The translations under genes and the position numbers were made by a program. A DNA stretch of 64,000 nucleotides from Marinobacter changyiensis (lineage in GTDB: Bacteria > Pseudomonadota > Gammaproteobacteria > Pseudomonadales > Oleiphilaceae), in contig NZ_VZZZ01000004.1 in NCBI RefSeq assembly GCF_009193265.1, positions 372,001-436,000 of the forward strand. Reading direction: 5' to 3'. The notes beneath the pieces are model-generated. The model was not told where the DNA came from. It made no database searches and worked only from the letters and a program-made list of their open reading frames with translations. Position 1 is the stretch's first letter. Every line of letters starts with the position of its first letter. Shown one piece after another: positions 1-7,485 of the stretch.

Positions 1-53
1 GCCAACTTCCTGAGGACCCTGGACACGCGACCCCCGAATTATGGCCAGCTATA

Positions 54-623
54 ATGTTGGCTATCCACGATATCCGGCGGGTACTGGACGTGCTTGAAAA
101 AGAAACCTTTGAGGCAGTGGCCGCCGAAGCGCTCAAAACCACCTCCGAAATTGCCCGTGCGAATATACAGGAAGTATATGAAAAGAAGCGCGAGGCAGGG
201 GAAATTGATTTCCGCCTCCATGGCCTTACCCTCACCGAGCCCCCGGAACACGAGCCAGACCCGGCAGTGAAGGAAGCGTTCCAGATCAAGCGCAATGATC
301 GTTACGAGGCGTTTCAGCAGTTCAACGACAGAATACTCAATCCAGGTGAGCAGACGATTGTACGAGACGCGAAGGACCTTGCTGGTAAGATCGTCGAGAA
401 GAGCATGGGTTCTGAACGAATCGATGCCTTATTGGTGATGAGCGCTGTTGTGATAGAGATGGCGAATGTGAGACTGAAAACCAACATTCCGGACGTGATT
501 CAGGAAAAGTTTCAACGCATGACCACCAAGGCAGTCATGGCTCTGGGGGCAATTGTCTATCGCGATGAATATCACCAATTAAAGCGTTCGCTGGAACTGG
601 AGCCATTGGCTTCCGATCTTTAA
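54..623 (+). CDS. Hypothetical protein, 189 aa
   Basis: I do not recognise this protein. It is a soluble, charged, probably mostly alpha-helical protein with no signal peptide or membrane segment. Helical stretches lie at about residues 5-45 and 95-175, with an acidic, proline-containing loop near 60-75. The ATG at 54 is the first in frame; no strong ribosome-binding site is visible and the window begins only 53 bases upstream, so the true start could be earlier. It is followed by about 150 bases without a gene before the queuosine mannosyltransferase and shows no obvious operon link. The open frame and coding-like codon use make it a real gene; its function is unknown. Confidence 0.7.
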   Translation: MLAIHDIRRVLDVLEKETFEAVAAEALKTTSEIARANIQEVYEKKREAGEIDFRLHGLTLTEPPEHEPDPAVKEAFQIKRNDRYEAFQQFNDRILNPGEQTIVRDAKDLAGKIVEKSMGSERIDALLVMSAVVIEMANVRLKTNIPDVIQEKFQRMTTKAVMALGAIVYRDEYHQLKRSLELEPLASDL

Positions 624-777
624 TTCGTTCCGTTTTCAGCCTGACTACAAACGAGAATTTACCGGGCACCGTCGAGGCAGAGAGTACTGATGAGAAACAA
701 AGTAAGCGTACAGGGGAGTATTTACAACGAGTTTTGGAAACACCTGTCCGCTTACTAACGCACGGGTTAGTAACTTG

Positions 778-1911
778 ATGAATGATTCGTTGCAGCCTCC
801 GGAAAACCGGCTGCGCATACTTTTGCTGTCCGGCTACGATGCCGCGAGCCACAAACGCTGGCGAGAGCAGCTCACCGGCCTGTTCGGTGATTACCATTGG
901 CAAACGCTTGCACTGCCACCCCGGTATTTCCGCTGGCGCATCCGCGGTAATGCCCTGACCTGGCTGAACGAGCCCTGTTTAAAGGAATCCTGGGACCTGA
1001 TAATCGCGACCTCCATGGTGGACCTGGCCACACTGAAGGGCCTTCATCCGCAGCTTGCATACACTCCCTGTGTGCTCTACATGCATGAAAACCAGTTTGC
1101 CTTTCCGATGTCCCGCAAACAGAATTCCAGTGCCGAGCCCCAGATGGTCAACCTTTACAGCGCCATCTCCGCGGACTGCGTAGTGTTCAACAGTGCCTGG
1201 AACCGGGACAGTTTCCTGAGCGGCGCCCGGGATTTTCTCGACAACATGCCGGACGGTGTACCCGAGGGTTTGATTACCGGATTGCGGGAGAAATCCCGGG
1301 TACTACCTGTACCGATTGAAGACCGGTTATTTGCCGGCCGTCCCGGCACCATTAACTGGGCTTGCCCACACCTGCTGTGGAACCACCGCTGGGAATACGA
1401 CAAAGGGCCTGACCGCCTGTTGAAGCTGTTACAGACCCTCGAGAAACGCTCAGTACCCTTTCGTTTGAGTGTAGTGGGCGAGCAGTTCCGGAACCATCCC
1501 CCGGCTTTTGAGCAGATCCATCAACAATTCGAAAGCCGGATAGAGCAGTGGGGGTTCCTCGAAAGCCGGCAAGCCTACGACCGTTTGCTGGCCAGGGCAG
1601 ACATTGTGCTCTCGACAGCCCTGCATGATTTTCAGGGCCTTTCAATGCTCGAAGCCATGGCGTCGGGGTGCATTCCTCTGGCGCCTGACCGGCTTGCCTA
1701 TCGCGAATATGTCCCGGAGGTTTGCCGCTATGCCAGCGTTGAAGAGAATGTCGAACTCGAAGCCGAAGCGGCAGTCAATTGTCTCCAAAATCTCATTCAG
1801 CGACAACCTCCACACTCTCAACCGGAGCCCTGGCGAGCATCGTTACTGGCCGACCAATACCAGCGTCTTTTTAGCGGCCTGATCCACGCCAGTTGCGATG
1901 ACCTCCAGTAA
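778..1911 (+). CDS. tRNA-queuosine alpha-mannosyltransferase-like glycosyltransferase (DUF3524, GTDC1/QTMAN family)
   Basis: A 377-residue GT-B glycosyltransferase. The N-terminal third matches the DUF3524 domain of the GTDC1/QTMAN family: LLLSGYDAASHKRWREQL near residues 14-31, then LATSMVDLA-type and YMHENQFAFP motifs near 80-110. The C-terminal half has a glycosyltransferase group 1 fold, with NHRWEYDKGPD near residues 200-211 and an ALHDFQGLSMLEAMASGCIPL-type nucleotide-sugar site near 280-300 (seen as separate blocks). Family members transfer mannose from GDP-mannose to queuosine at the tRNA anticodon wobble position in animals; the bacterial role is inferred. The ATG at 778 is preferred over an in-frame TTG one codon upstream. 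The gene stands alone. Confidence 0.8.
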   Translation: MNDSLQPPENRLRILLLSGYDAASHKRWREQLTGLFGDYHWQTLALPPRYFRWRIRGNALTWLNEPCLKESWDLIIATSMVDLATLKGLHPQLAYTPCVLYMHENQFAFPMSRKQNSSAEPQMVNLYSAISADCVVFNSAWNRDSFLSGARDFLDNMPDGVPEGLITGLREKSRVLPVPIEDRLFAGRPGTINWACPHLLWNHRWEYDKGPDRLLKLLQTLEKRSVPFRLSVVGEQFRNHPPAFEQIHQQFESRIEQWGFLESRQAYDRLLARADIVLSTALHDFQGLSMLEAMASGCIPLAPDRLAYREYVPEVCRYASVEENVELEAEAAVNCLQNLIQRQPPHSQPEPWRASLLADQYQRLFSGLIHASCDDLQ

Positions 1912-1998
1912 GCGGATGGTCGGGAACCTGCATCCGGATAAACGCCTCGACCATCGGTTCCTGTGGCGTGACGGTCCAGTATGCCGGCGACGAGTCCA

Positions 1999-2109
1999 CA
2001 TGCACACTTGGCCCGGCAACGTACCCGAACTCCGGAACGTACTCGAACGCACGATTATTCTCTCAGAGAACAATCCCGAGATAAGCGCGAAACTGATTCA
2101 AATGCGGCG
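1999..2109 (+). pseudogene. Remnant of a sigma-54-dependent (NtrC-type) activator AAA+ domain
   Basis: One reading frame encodes HTWPGNVPELRNVLERTIIL, which is the hallmark end of the AAA+ domain of NtrC-family activators (consensus WPGNVRELRN...ER). No Walker A, GAFTGA or helix-turn-helix region is present on either side, so this is a fragment. It lies in a 440-base stretch (1912-2352) with no intact gene. The frame runs on to a stop at 2231-2233, but the downstream residues do not look like a DNA-binding domain. The remnant suggests that a regulator gene once stood here and was mostly deleted. Confidence 0.6.
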
Positions 2110-2262
2110 GCTTGGCGTCTGGGATGAGAAAAGCGCCGTACATACCCGAAGGAGTGCACGACGAACTCGACCGGTGGTTTGCTGTTTCCAGGTTTATTGC
2201 CCTGTGTTGGCTTCCGGGTATTATTGGGAATAGTGCGGTTTGATGCGGGTTGGCGACACTCT

Positions 2263-2297
2263 CTGTTGCTACTAAACTCGCTGTTGCTACTAAACTC
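2263..2297 (+). repeat. Two tandem 17-base direct repeats upstream of iorA
   Basis: CTGTTGCTACTAAACTC occurs twice in tandem with one base between (2263-2279 and 2281-2297), about 55 bases before the iorA start. Exact iteration at one and a half helical turns could be an operator for the iorAB-xdhC operon, or a small replication-slippage duplication next to the deletion scar of the sigma-54 activator remnant. Confidence 0.6.
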
Positions 2298-2352
2298 AGA
2301 GTATCAATCGATGACGGCGCCAGCTCCGCCGAAATGACGATGGGAGAGAGTA

Positions 2353-2814
2353 ATGATTAACCTGACTATAAACGGACAACGGCACGAGCTGGACATACCC
2401 GATGATATGCCCCTGCTATGGGCCATACGGGATGTTGTCGGTATGAAAGGCACCAAGTTCGGATGTGGCATCGCCCAGTGTGGCGCCTGCACGGTTCACT
2501 TGGATGGGGTGGCAACACGCTCCTGTGTTACGCCGGTTTCCGCGGCCAAAGGCGAAATCACGACCATTGAGGCCATGGCCGACGATGCCGTTGGCCGGAA
2601 GGTCCAGCAGGCCTGGCTGGACCTGGGTGTGGCTCAATGCGGTTATTGCCAGGGGGGCCAGATCATGAATGCCACGGCTCTGCTGAAGCAAACCCCGAAA
2701 CCGGAAACCCGGGAAATTGTCGACGCCATGGCCGGTAACCTGTGTCGGTGTGGTACCTACAATCGCATTTTGGCGGCCATTGAGCGGGCCGCGGACACGG
2801 AGGTGAGCTCATGA
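2353..2814 (+). CDS. iorA: Isoquinoline 1-oxidoreductase-type [2Fe-2S] subunit (xanthine dehydrogenase family)
   Basis: A 153-residue small iron-sulfur subunit of a molybdenum hydroxylase. The N-terminal plant-type ferredoxin cluster motif CGIAQCGACTVHLDG lies near residues 38-52. The second cluster-binding domain shows CGYCQGGQIM near 96-105 and NLCRCGTY near 130-137. Length and two-domain layout match IorA/CoxS-like subunits. Electrons from the molybdenum site in IorB would pass through these two clusters to an acceptor, probably a cytochrome. The start ATG follows a GGGAGAGAG ribosome-binding site, and the stop overlaps the iorB start (ATGA). The substrate cannot be read from the sequence: isoquinoline, aldehydes and other N-heterocycles are used in this family. 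Confidence 0.88.
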   Translation: MINLTINGQRHELDIPDDMPLLWAIRDVVGMKGTKFGCGIAQCGACTVHLDGVATRSCVTPVSAAKGEITTIEAMADDAVGRKVQQAWLDLGVAQCGYCQGGQIMNATALLKQTPKPETREIVDAMAGNLCRCGTYNRILAAIERAADTEVSS

Positions 2815-5147
2815 GCCGTTCAGACGATAAACTGCTGCTGGCTAACGTCAGCCGTCGCGGTCTGTTGAAAGGGCTGGCCGGGGGCGCGGCACTCCTGCTG
2901 GCTGCCCGTTGGGATCTCGGGCTGGCCAATGAGCAGGCCCAGTTCGGTGCCGGCGCCATGCCCGGTGGCTGGGTGGATAACCCGAATGTGTTTATCCGCA
3001 TCGCTTCCGATGGCTTGGTTACCATCATCAACAACCGTGCCGAAATGGGCCAGGGTATTCGTACGAGCCTGGTCATGGTGGCTGCCGATGAGCTGGGGGC
3101 AGACTGGGGCCAGGTTCGGGTGCAACAGGCGGAAGGGGACCAGGGCAAGTATGGCAACCAGAATACCGATGGCTCCCGCAGCATGCGCCACTGGTACGAT
3201 CCCATGCGCCGTGCGGCGGCCGCCGCCAGATTGATGCTTGAGCAGGCCGCAGCCAATCAGTGGCAGGTGCCAGTGCATGAGGTGAGGGCCGGAATCCACA
3301 AGGTGGTGCACCCAGCTTCGGGCCGGGAACTTGGCTTTGGAGACCTTGCAGAAGCTGCGAGGGAGCTGGATGTTCCAGGCCGGAATGCCCTCGTTTTGAA
3401 ATCAGACAGCGAACTGCGTTTCATTGGCAAGGAATCCGGTCTGATTAACGGTGAACTCAAGTCCGCCTACCCCAAGGCCATTGACGGTGAGGATATTGTC
3501 ACCGGCAAGGCGATCTTTGGTGCCGATATAGATTTGGAGAACACCCTGTATGCGGTGGTGGCCCGTCCTCCGGTGTATGGCGCCAAGGTGAAAAGCGTGG
3601 ATGACAGCGCCGCGCTGAAAGTCGCCGGTGTAAAGAAGACAATTCGCATTGAAGGCACCGGCCAGCCCGCCGCATTCAACCCTCTCGGTGGCGTTGCTGT
3701 GGTGGCCACCAACACCTGGGCCGCCATGGAGGGCCGCAGAGCCCTGAAAATTGAGTGGGACAACACTCCGGCCGGAGACAATGCCGACTACTCCTCTGAT
3801 GCTTACCGGGAGTCCCTGGAAAAGGCCGCGCAATCCCCCGGGAAGGTCATACGCCAGTCCGGCGATGTCGAGGCCGCATTAAAAAAGGCCGACAAGCGGG
3901 TGTCAGCCACCTATTACATGCCCCATATGACACAGGCTCCCATGGAACCGCCGGTGGCAGTGGTGAGGATCGAAAACGGCAAGGCCGAAGCCTGGGCACC
4001 TGTTCAGAACCCGAGGGCCACTCGCGAGGGTATCGCGGGACTGCTCGAGATGGATCTGGAGAACGTTACTGTTCATCAAACGCTGCTTGGTGGCGGTTTC
4101 GGGCGCAAGTCGAAACCGGATTTTGTGATTGAGGCGGCCCGACTGGCGAAGGAGTTCGAGGGACAACCCATCAAACTGCAGTGGTCCCGCGAGGATGATA
4201 TCCACCATGCCTACTTCCACGCGGTCTCCGTCGATCATCTGGAAGCGGGTCTGGACGGGGAGGGCAAGGCGACCAGTTGGCGCCACCGGACCCTGTCGCC
4301 GAGCATTGCCTCGCTCTTTGCCCCGGACCCCAAGCATAAAGGGAAATTCGAGCTGGGTATGGGCTTTAATACCATGCCGTTCAGTATTCCCGCCATCCGG
4401 CTGGAAAATCCGCCTGCGCCAGCACACGTGCGCATCGGCTGGTTCCGCTCGGTTTATAATCTGCCCCATGCTTGGGCAATCCAGAGCTTTGCCCACGAAA
4501 TGGCCATAGCGGCAGGTAAGGACCATCGAGACTATGTGTTGGACCTGCTCGGACCCGGGCGTGAGGTTGATAACCTGACCGTCGGCGATGGCTGGAATTA
4601 CGGCGAAGACCCGGACCTGTATCCGATCGATGTGGCTCGCATGCGCCGGGTGATTGAACGAGCCACCGGGGAAGCCGGCTGGGGGCGCGAGGCCGGGAAG
4701 GGGCGTGGTCTGGGCCTGGCCTTCCATCACAGTTTTGTTTCCTACACCGCCATTGTCTTTGACGTGGAAGTGGACGATGAGGGCGAGCTGACCATTCACC
4801 GGGCGGACATTGCCTTTGACTGTGGCCCCCAGGCCAATCCGGAGCGCATCCGTTCACAGATGGAGGGCGCCTGTGTGATGGGCATTGGTATCGCTCTGCA
4901 AAGCGAAGTGTCTTTCAAGGATGGCGTTGCCCAGCAGGATAATTTCGACAAGTACCTGATCCCACGTATGCCGAACGCGCCGAAAGTCGTCCGCGTGCAC
5001 CTAATCGACAATCCCGATGACGCCATGGGTGGTGTTGGCGAGCCAGGTCTTCCGCCAGTGGCGCCAGCCCTGTGCAATGCTATTTATGCCGCCACTGGGA
5101 AGCGCATCCGGCGTCTACCTGTCGGCGACCAACTGCAAGTGAGCTGA
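2811..5147 (+). CDS. iorB: Isoquinoline 1-oxidoreductase-type molybdopterin-binding large subunit
   Basis: A 778-residue molybdopterin cytosine dinucleotide-binding subunit partnering IorA. It begins with a Tat-like signal region (SRRGLLKGLAGGAALLLAA, residues about 14-32), so the mature heterodimer is probably exported folded. NNRAEMGQGIRTSL near 74-87 and LGGGFGRKSKPDF near 428-440 are cofactor-binding motifs of the family, and GGVGEPGLPPVAPA near 743-756 carries the conserved catalytic glutamate. Length is normal for IorB/AldB-like subunits. It overlaps iorA by four bases and is followed by the XdhC-type maturation factor, the usual arrangement for exported molybdenum hydroxylases. The natural substrate is unknown. 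Confidence 0.88.
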   Translation: MSRSDDKLLLANVSRRGLLKGLAGGAALLLAARWDLGLANEQAQFGAGAMPGGWVDNPNVFIRIASDGLVTIINNRAEMGQGIRTSLVMVAADELGADWGQVRVQQAEGDQGKYGNQNTDGSRSMRHWYDPMRRAAAAARLMLEQAAANQWQVPVHEVRAGIHKVVHPASGRELGFGDLAEAARELDVPGRNALVLKSDSELRFIGKESGLINGELKSAYPKAIDGEDIVTGKAIFGADIDLENTLYAVVARPPVYGAKVKSVDDSAALKVAGVKKTIRIEGTGQPAAFNPLGGVAVVATNTWAAMEGRRALKIEWDNTPAGDNADYSSDAYRESLEKAAQSPGKVIRQSGDVEAALKKADKRVSATYYMPHMTQAPMEPPVAVVRIENGKAEAWAPVQNPRATREGIAGLLEMDLENVTVHQTLLGGGFGRKSKPDFVIEAARLAKEFEGQPIKLQWSREDDIHHAYFHAVSVDHLEAGLDGEGKATSWRHRTLSPSIASLFAPDPKHKGKFELGMGFNTMPFSIPAIRLENPPAPAHVRIGWFRSVYNLPHAWAIQSFAHEMAIAAGKDHRDYVLDLLGPGREVDNLTVGDGWNYGEDPDLYPIDVARMRRVIERATGEAGWGREAGKGRGLGLAFHHSFVSYTAIVFDVEVDDEGELTIHRADIAFDCGPQANPERIRSQMEGACVMGIGIALQSEVSFKDGVAQQDNFDKYLIPRMPNAPKVVRVHLIDNPDDAMGGVGEPGLPPVAPALCNAIYAATGKRIRRLPVGDQLQVS

Positions 5148-5152
5148 TTACG

Positions 5153-6142
5153 ATGCAAAGCCTGGATTATCGAGTAGTTGAACAGGCCATCGAATGGCTT
5201 GGTAAGGGGACGACGGTCTGGCTGTGCACAGTACTGTCGACCTTCGGCTCATCGCCAAGGGAGCCGGGTTCACTCATGGTCGCTTCTTCGGATGGGGCTC
5301 ACCTGGGCTCGCTGTCGGGCGGGTGTGTGGAGGAGGACTTCCTGGCGTGCCTGGCTGCCGGTGAGTATGCGCTACCTGCCGTCATCGTGCGCTATGGCGG
5401 GTCAGTTGATGGGCTCGAGAACCCCCGTGTCCGGTTGCCTTGCGGCGGCGTTCTGGAAGTGTTGGTGGAGCGGATGATCGCGACCTCCGAGAATCTGGCC
5501 CACCTGGAGGGAATCAGGGAGGCCTTGTCCGGTGAGAAAGAGCTCGCTCGAGCTGTCAGGCTGGCGGATGGCATAAGTTGGCTGGAAGAAGTAAAGCAAA
5601 CTGGGCCACGAGTAGCGCGAAAGGAGGGCGAAGAGGTTGTCAGCATTCGTGTTGGTCCAATCGCCAAGCTGATCCTTGCCGGCTACTCAACAGTTGCGGA
5701 GGCCTGTGCGAGTTTCGCCATCAGTCTGGGTTACCACGTGGTGCTCTGTGACCCAAGAGAAGAAGTTACCCGGAATCTTGAACTTCCCGACGGCGTTGAG
5801 TTCATCCCTCAGTTTCCTGCGCTATACATTGCATCAGCCGGTGCGTGCACGCCGTCCACGGCGGTGGTTGCGGTCACTCATGACCCTCGCATTGACGATC
5901 TCGCCATCATGGCAGCTGTCAAAACCTCTGCCAGTTATATCGGTGTCATGGGCTCCCGGCGTACCTCTCAGACCCGGGCCGAGCGCCTTCGCCGAACCGG
6001 GGGGCTGAGCGAGGCGGAGATCGAACAGATTCACATGCCAATCGGCCTGGAGCTTGGTAGCAAAACCCCTTCCGAAATCGCACTTGCCATCATGGCGGAT
6101 ATTGTTCGGGTAAGGCGGGGGCGAGCCTTGGTGGATCTATGA
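5153..6142 (+). CDS. XdhC/CoxI family molybdenum-cofactor maturation protein
   Basis: A 329-residue XdhC-family protein, which in related systems binds the molybdenum cofactor, helps its sulfuration and delivers it to the hydroxylase apoenzyme. The N-terminal XdhC/CoxI domain shows FGSSPREPGSLM near residues 24-35 and LSGGCVEEDFL near 46-56. The C-terminal Rossmann-like domain shows AGYSTVAEACASF and YIGVMGSRRTSQTRAERL. The ATG at 5153, five bases after the iorB stop, is chosen: the frame is open back to 5072, but that extension lies inside iorB and encodes none of the family. Adjacency to iorAB indicates that it matures that enzyme. Confidence 0.85.
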   Translation: MQSLDYRVVEQAIEWLGKGTTVWLCTVLSTFGSSPREPGSLMVASSDGAHLGSLSGGCVEEDFLACLAAGEYALPAVIVRYGGSVDGLENPRVRLPCGGVLEVLVERMIATSENLAHLEGIREALSGEKELARAVRLADGISWLEEVKQTGPRVARKEGEEVVSIRVGPIAKLILAGYSTVAEACASFAISLGYHVVLCDPREEVTRNLELPDGVEFIPQFPALYIASAGACTPSTAVVAVTHDPRIDDLAIMAAVKTSASYIGVMGSRRTSQTRAERLRRTGGLSEAEIEQIHMPIGLELGSKTPSEIALAIMADIVRVRRGRALVDL

Positions 6143-6167
6143 GCTCCGTGCATGGGGAGTAATGATT

Positions 6168-6264
6168 GATTCAGGTCAACATCTGTTGATTTAACCTTAA
6201 TCCGAGCCCAGTTTTCAGCCACGATTCAGGTTCATGGTCTTTACTGAAAACGATGCAGGTTTAT
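6168..6264 (+). promoter_or_regulatory. Iterated GATTCAGGT-like elements and inverted repeats upstream of the Met-rich protein gene
   Basis: Three related elements of the form GAT(T/G)CAGGT occur at 6168, 6223 and 6252. Between and overlapping them are a perfect palindrome TCAACA-TC-TGTTGA (6176-6189) and a perfect 8-base inverted repeat GTTTTCAG/CTGAAAAC (6211-6218 and 6244-6251). The cluster lies between xdhC and the gene at 6286, as expected for an operator region. The regulator is not identifiable; a metal-responsive one would fit the product downstream, but that is a guess. Confidence 0.35.
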
Positions 6265-6285
6265 GCAAATTTTAAGGAGGATCTC

Positions 6286-6801
6286 ATGAACAGATTGACC
6301 CGTTTAATTGCGTGTTCCGTTCTTGTGGCTGCACCTGTGTTGGTCGTTGCTCATGGCAATTCCCAACCAATGCCCCGTGGGGGCATGATGAACCAGGAAC
6401 AAATGCAGCAAATGAATGAAAACATGTCGCGAATGCAGGACATGAGGCAGGAAATGCGCAACGCCACATCAGATGCCGAGCGCCAGCGCATCCGGGAAAA
6501 GCATATGGAGTACATGCAGAACCATATGGACATGATGCGTGGTGGCATGATGGACCAAGGCATGATGGGTCAAGGTCAGGGCATGATGGGTCAAGGTCAG
6601 GGCATGATGGGCCAGGGTCAGGGTATGATGAATAACCAGGGTAACCAAGGGGAAAAGCAGCCTGGCAATGGCCAGGGCAACCGCGCAGATGATGCTGGGA
6701 TGGATAGCGAACAGCGTGTTGAGATGATGGAAAAGCGCATGGATCAGATGCAGCTCATGATGGAACAGATGTTGGAGTACCAGAGTCAGCAGCGTCCTTG
6801 A
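6286..6801 (+). CDS. Secreted Met/Gln-rich protein with MGQGQGM repeats
   Basis: A 171-residue exported protein of unknown function. The N-terminus is a clear signal peptide (MNRLTRLIACSVLVAAPVLV, then AHG). The mature part is rich in Met, Gln and Gly. A helical, charged region near residues 40-85 is followed by a perfect tandem repeat of 21 bases (three units, 6562-6624) encoding MMGQGQG-type units, and a Met-rich coiled segment closes the protein. Methionine clusters of this kind occur in periplasmic copper- or silver-binding proteins, so metal buffering is a reasonable but unproved role. The start at 6286 is set by AAGGAGG five bases upstream; an in-frame ATG at 6253 lacks such a site. It is probably cotranscribed with the next gene, 15 bases downstream. 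Confidence 0.75.
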   Translation: MNRLTRLIACSVLVAAPVLVVAHGNSQPMPRGGMMNQEQMQQMNENMSRMQDMRQEMRNATSDAERQRIREKHMEYMQNHMDMMRGGMMDQGMMGQGQGMMGQGQGMMGQGQGMMNNQGNQGEKQPGNGQGNRADDAGMDSEQRVEMMEKRMDQMQLMMEQMLEYQSQQRP

Positions 6802-6816
6802 GGGAGAAAGGACTTT

Positions 6817-7275
6817 ATGGACATCAAAACCTTCGGAGAGTTGATCGATTGGACGCGGGATCTGCACGAACACCTGTCGCGCTGTCTCAAGCATTGCGCA
6901 ACTCAACATGAGGAGGAGAGGGCGAGGGCGCTACTGGAGTATCTCTCCTCTCACGAATCCGAGCTGGCCAGAATTGTTGATGAATTCAAGCACCAGAGCG
7001 CCAAAAATACCCTGGAAACCCGGGTCTACGACAACCTGCGGCACAACCCGATCGAAACTCACCGCACTTGTGATGAGCCATACGCAAAGCTGGACTTTGA
7101 CGGCATTTACAGGGAAGTCATGGATTTCCATGAGCAGGTGATGGACCTTTATAAAACGCTATCCGAGAAAGCAGAAATACCGGAAGCACAAGAGTTGTTT
7201 GAAGCTCTGTTAGAGATGGAGACCCATGAATCCATGCGCCTTGCCCGGCAGATTGGAAGAATGGACGATTTATAG
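6817..7275 (+). CDS. Hypothetical four-helix-bundle protein, ferritin/rubrerythrin-like
   Basis: A 152-residue cytoplasmic protein predicted to be almost all helical. It has many Glu and His residues spaced as in ferritin-like or rubrerythrin-like bundles (HEHLSRCLKHCATQHEEER near residues 18-36, DFHEQVMDLYKTLSEKAE near 102-119, EMETHESMRLARQ near 132-144). I cannot match it to a named family with certainty. A GGGAGAAAGGA ribosome-binding site precedes the ATG. It follows the exported Met-rich protein by 15 bases, suggesting one operon and possibly a shared role in metal or oxidative stress. Confidence 0.65.
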   Translation: MDIKTFGELIDWTRDLHEHLSRCLKHCATQHEEERARALLEYLSSHESELARIVDEFKHQSAKNTLETRVYDNLRHNPIETHRTCDEPYAKLDFDGIYREVMDFHEQVMDLYKTLSEKAEIPEAQELFEALLEMETHESMRLARQIGRMDDL

Positions 7276-7322
7276 CAATCGTCCGGGAGAGTCTCTATCA
7301 GATCGTGGTCACCCAGCAGCTT

Positions 7323-7370
7323 CCGAATTTTGAACCGAAACCCGATGGTTCGTAACTATTCAAAATTCGG
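7323..7370. repeat. Long inverted repeat (12-base perfect arms)
   Basis: CCGAATTTTGAA (7323-7334) and TTCAAAATTCGG (7359-7370) are perfect complements, and the 24-base loop can form a further inner stem (CGAAACC/GGTTCG). The hairpin lies in the 210-base gap between two convergent genes. It could act as a terminator in either direction, although no T-run follows directly on the plus strand. It could also be a recombination or mobile-element end. Confidence 0.5.
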
Positions 7371-7485
7371 GGAGATGTCATGCAAATTTTTTGGCCAAAA
7401 CGTAATTTACGACGTCAAGACTCCGGGCCAGACATTGATTGACGACCACAGAAAGTGGGGCACATCTCTGTGAACGGATAATCAT

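Noticed and set aside
1898..2233. A complete 111-residue gene after the queuosine mannosyltransferase
   Set aside because: Only about 37 codons match a known domain, the frame begins inside the preceding gene from a non-domain start, and the rest is not coding-like; it is better called a pseudogene fragment.
6562..6624. Short regularly spaced repeats suggestive of a small CRISPR array
   Set aside because: They are exact in-frame 21-base tandem units encoding MMGQGQG-type residues inside an exported protein, without spacers.
7380..7442. A 20-codon frame starting MQIFWPKRN after a GGGGAG sequence
   Set aside because: The ribosome-binding site is good, but the peptide is very short, resembles nothing known, and has no second line of support.
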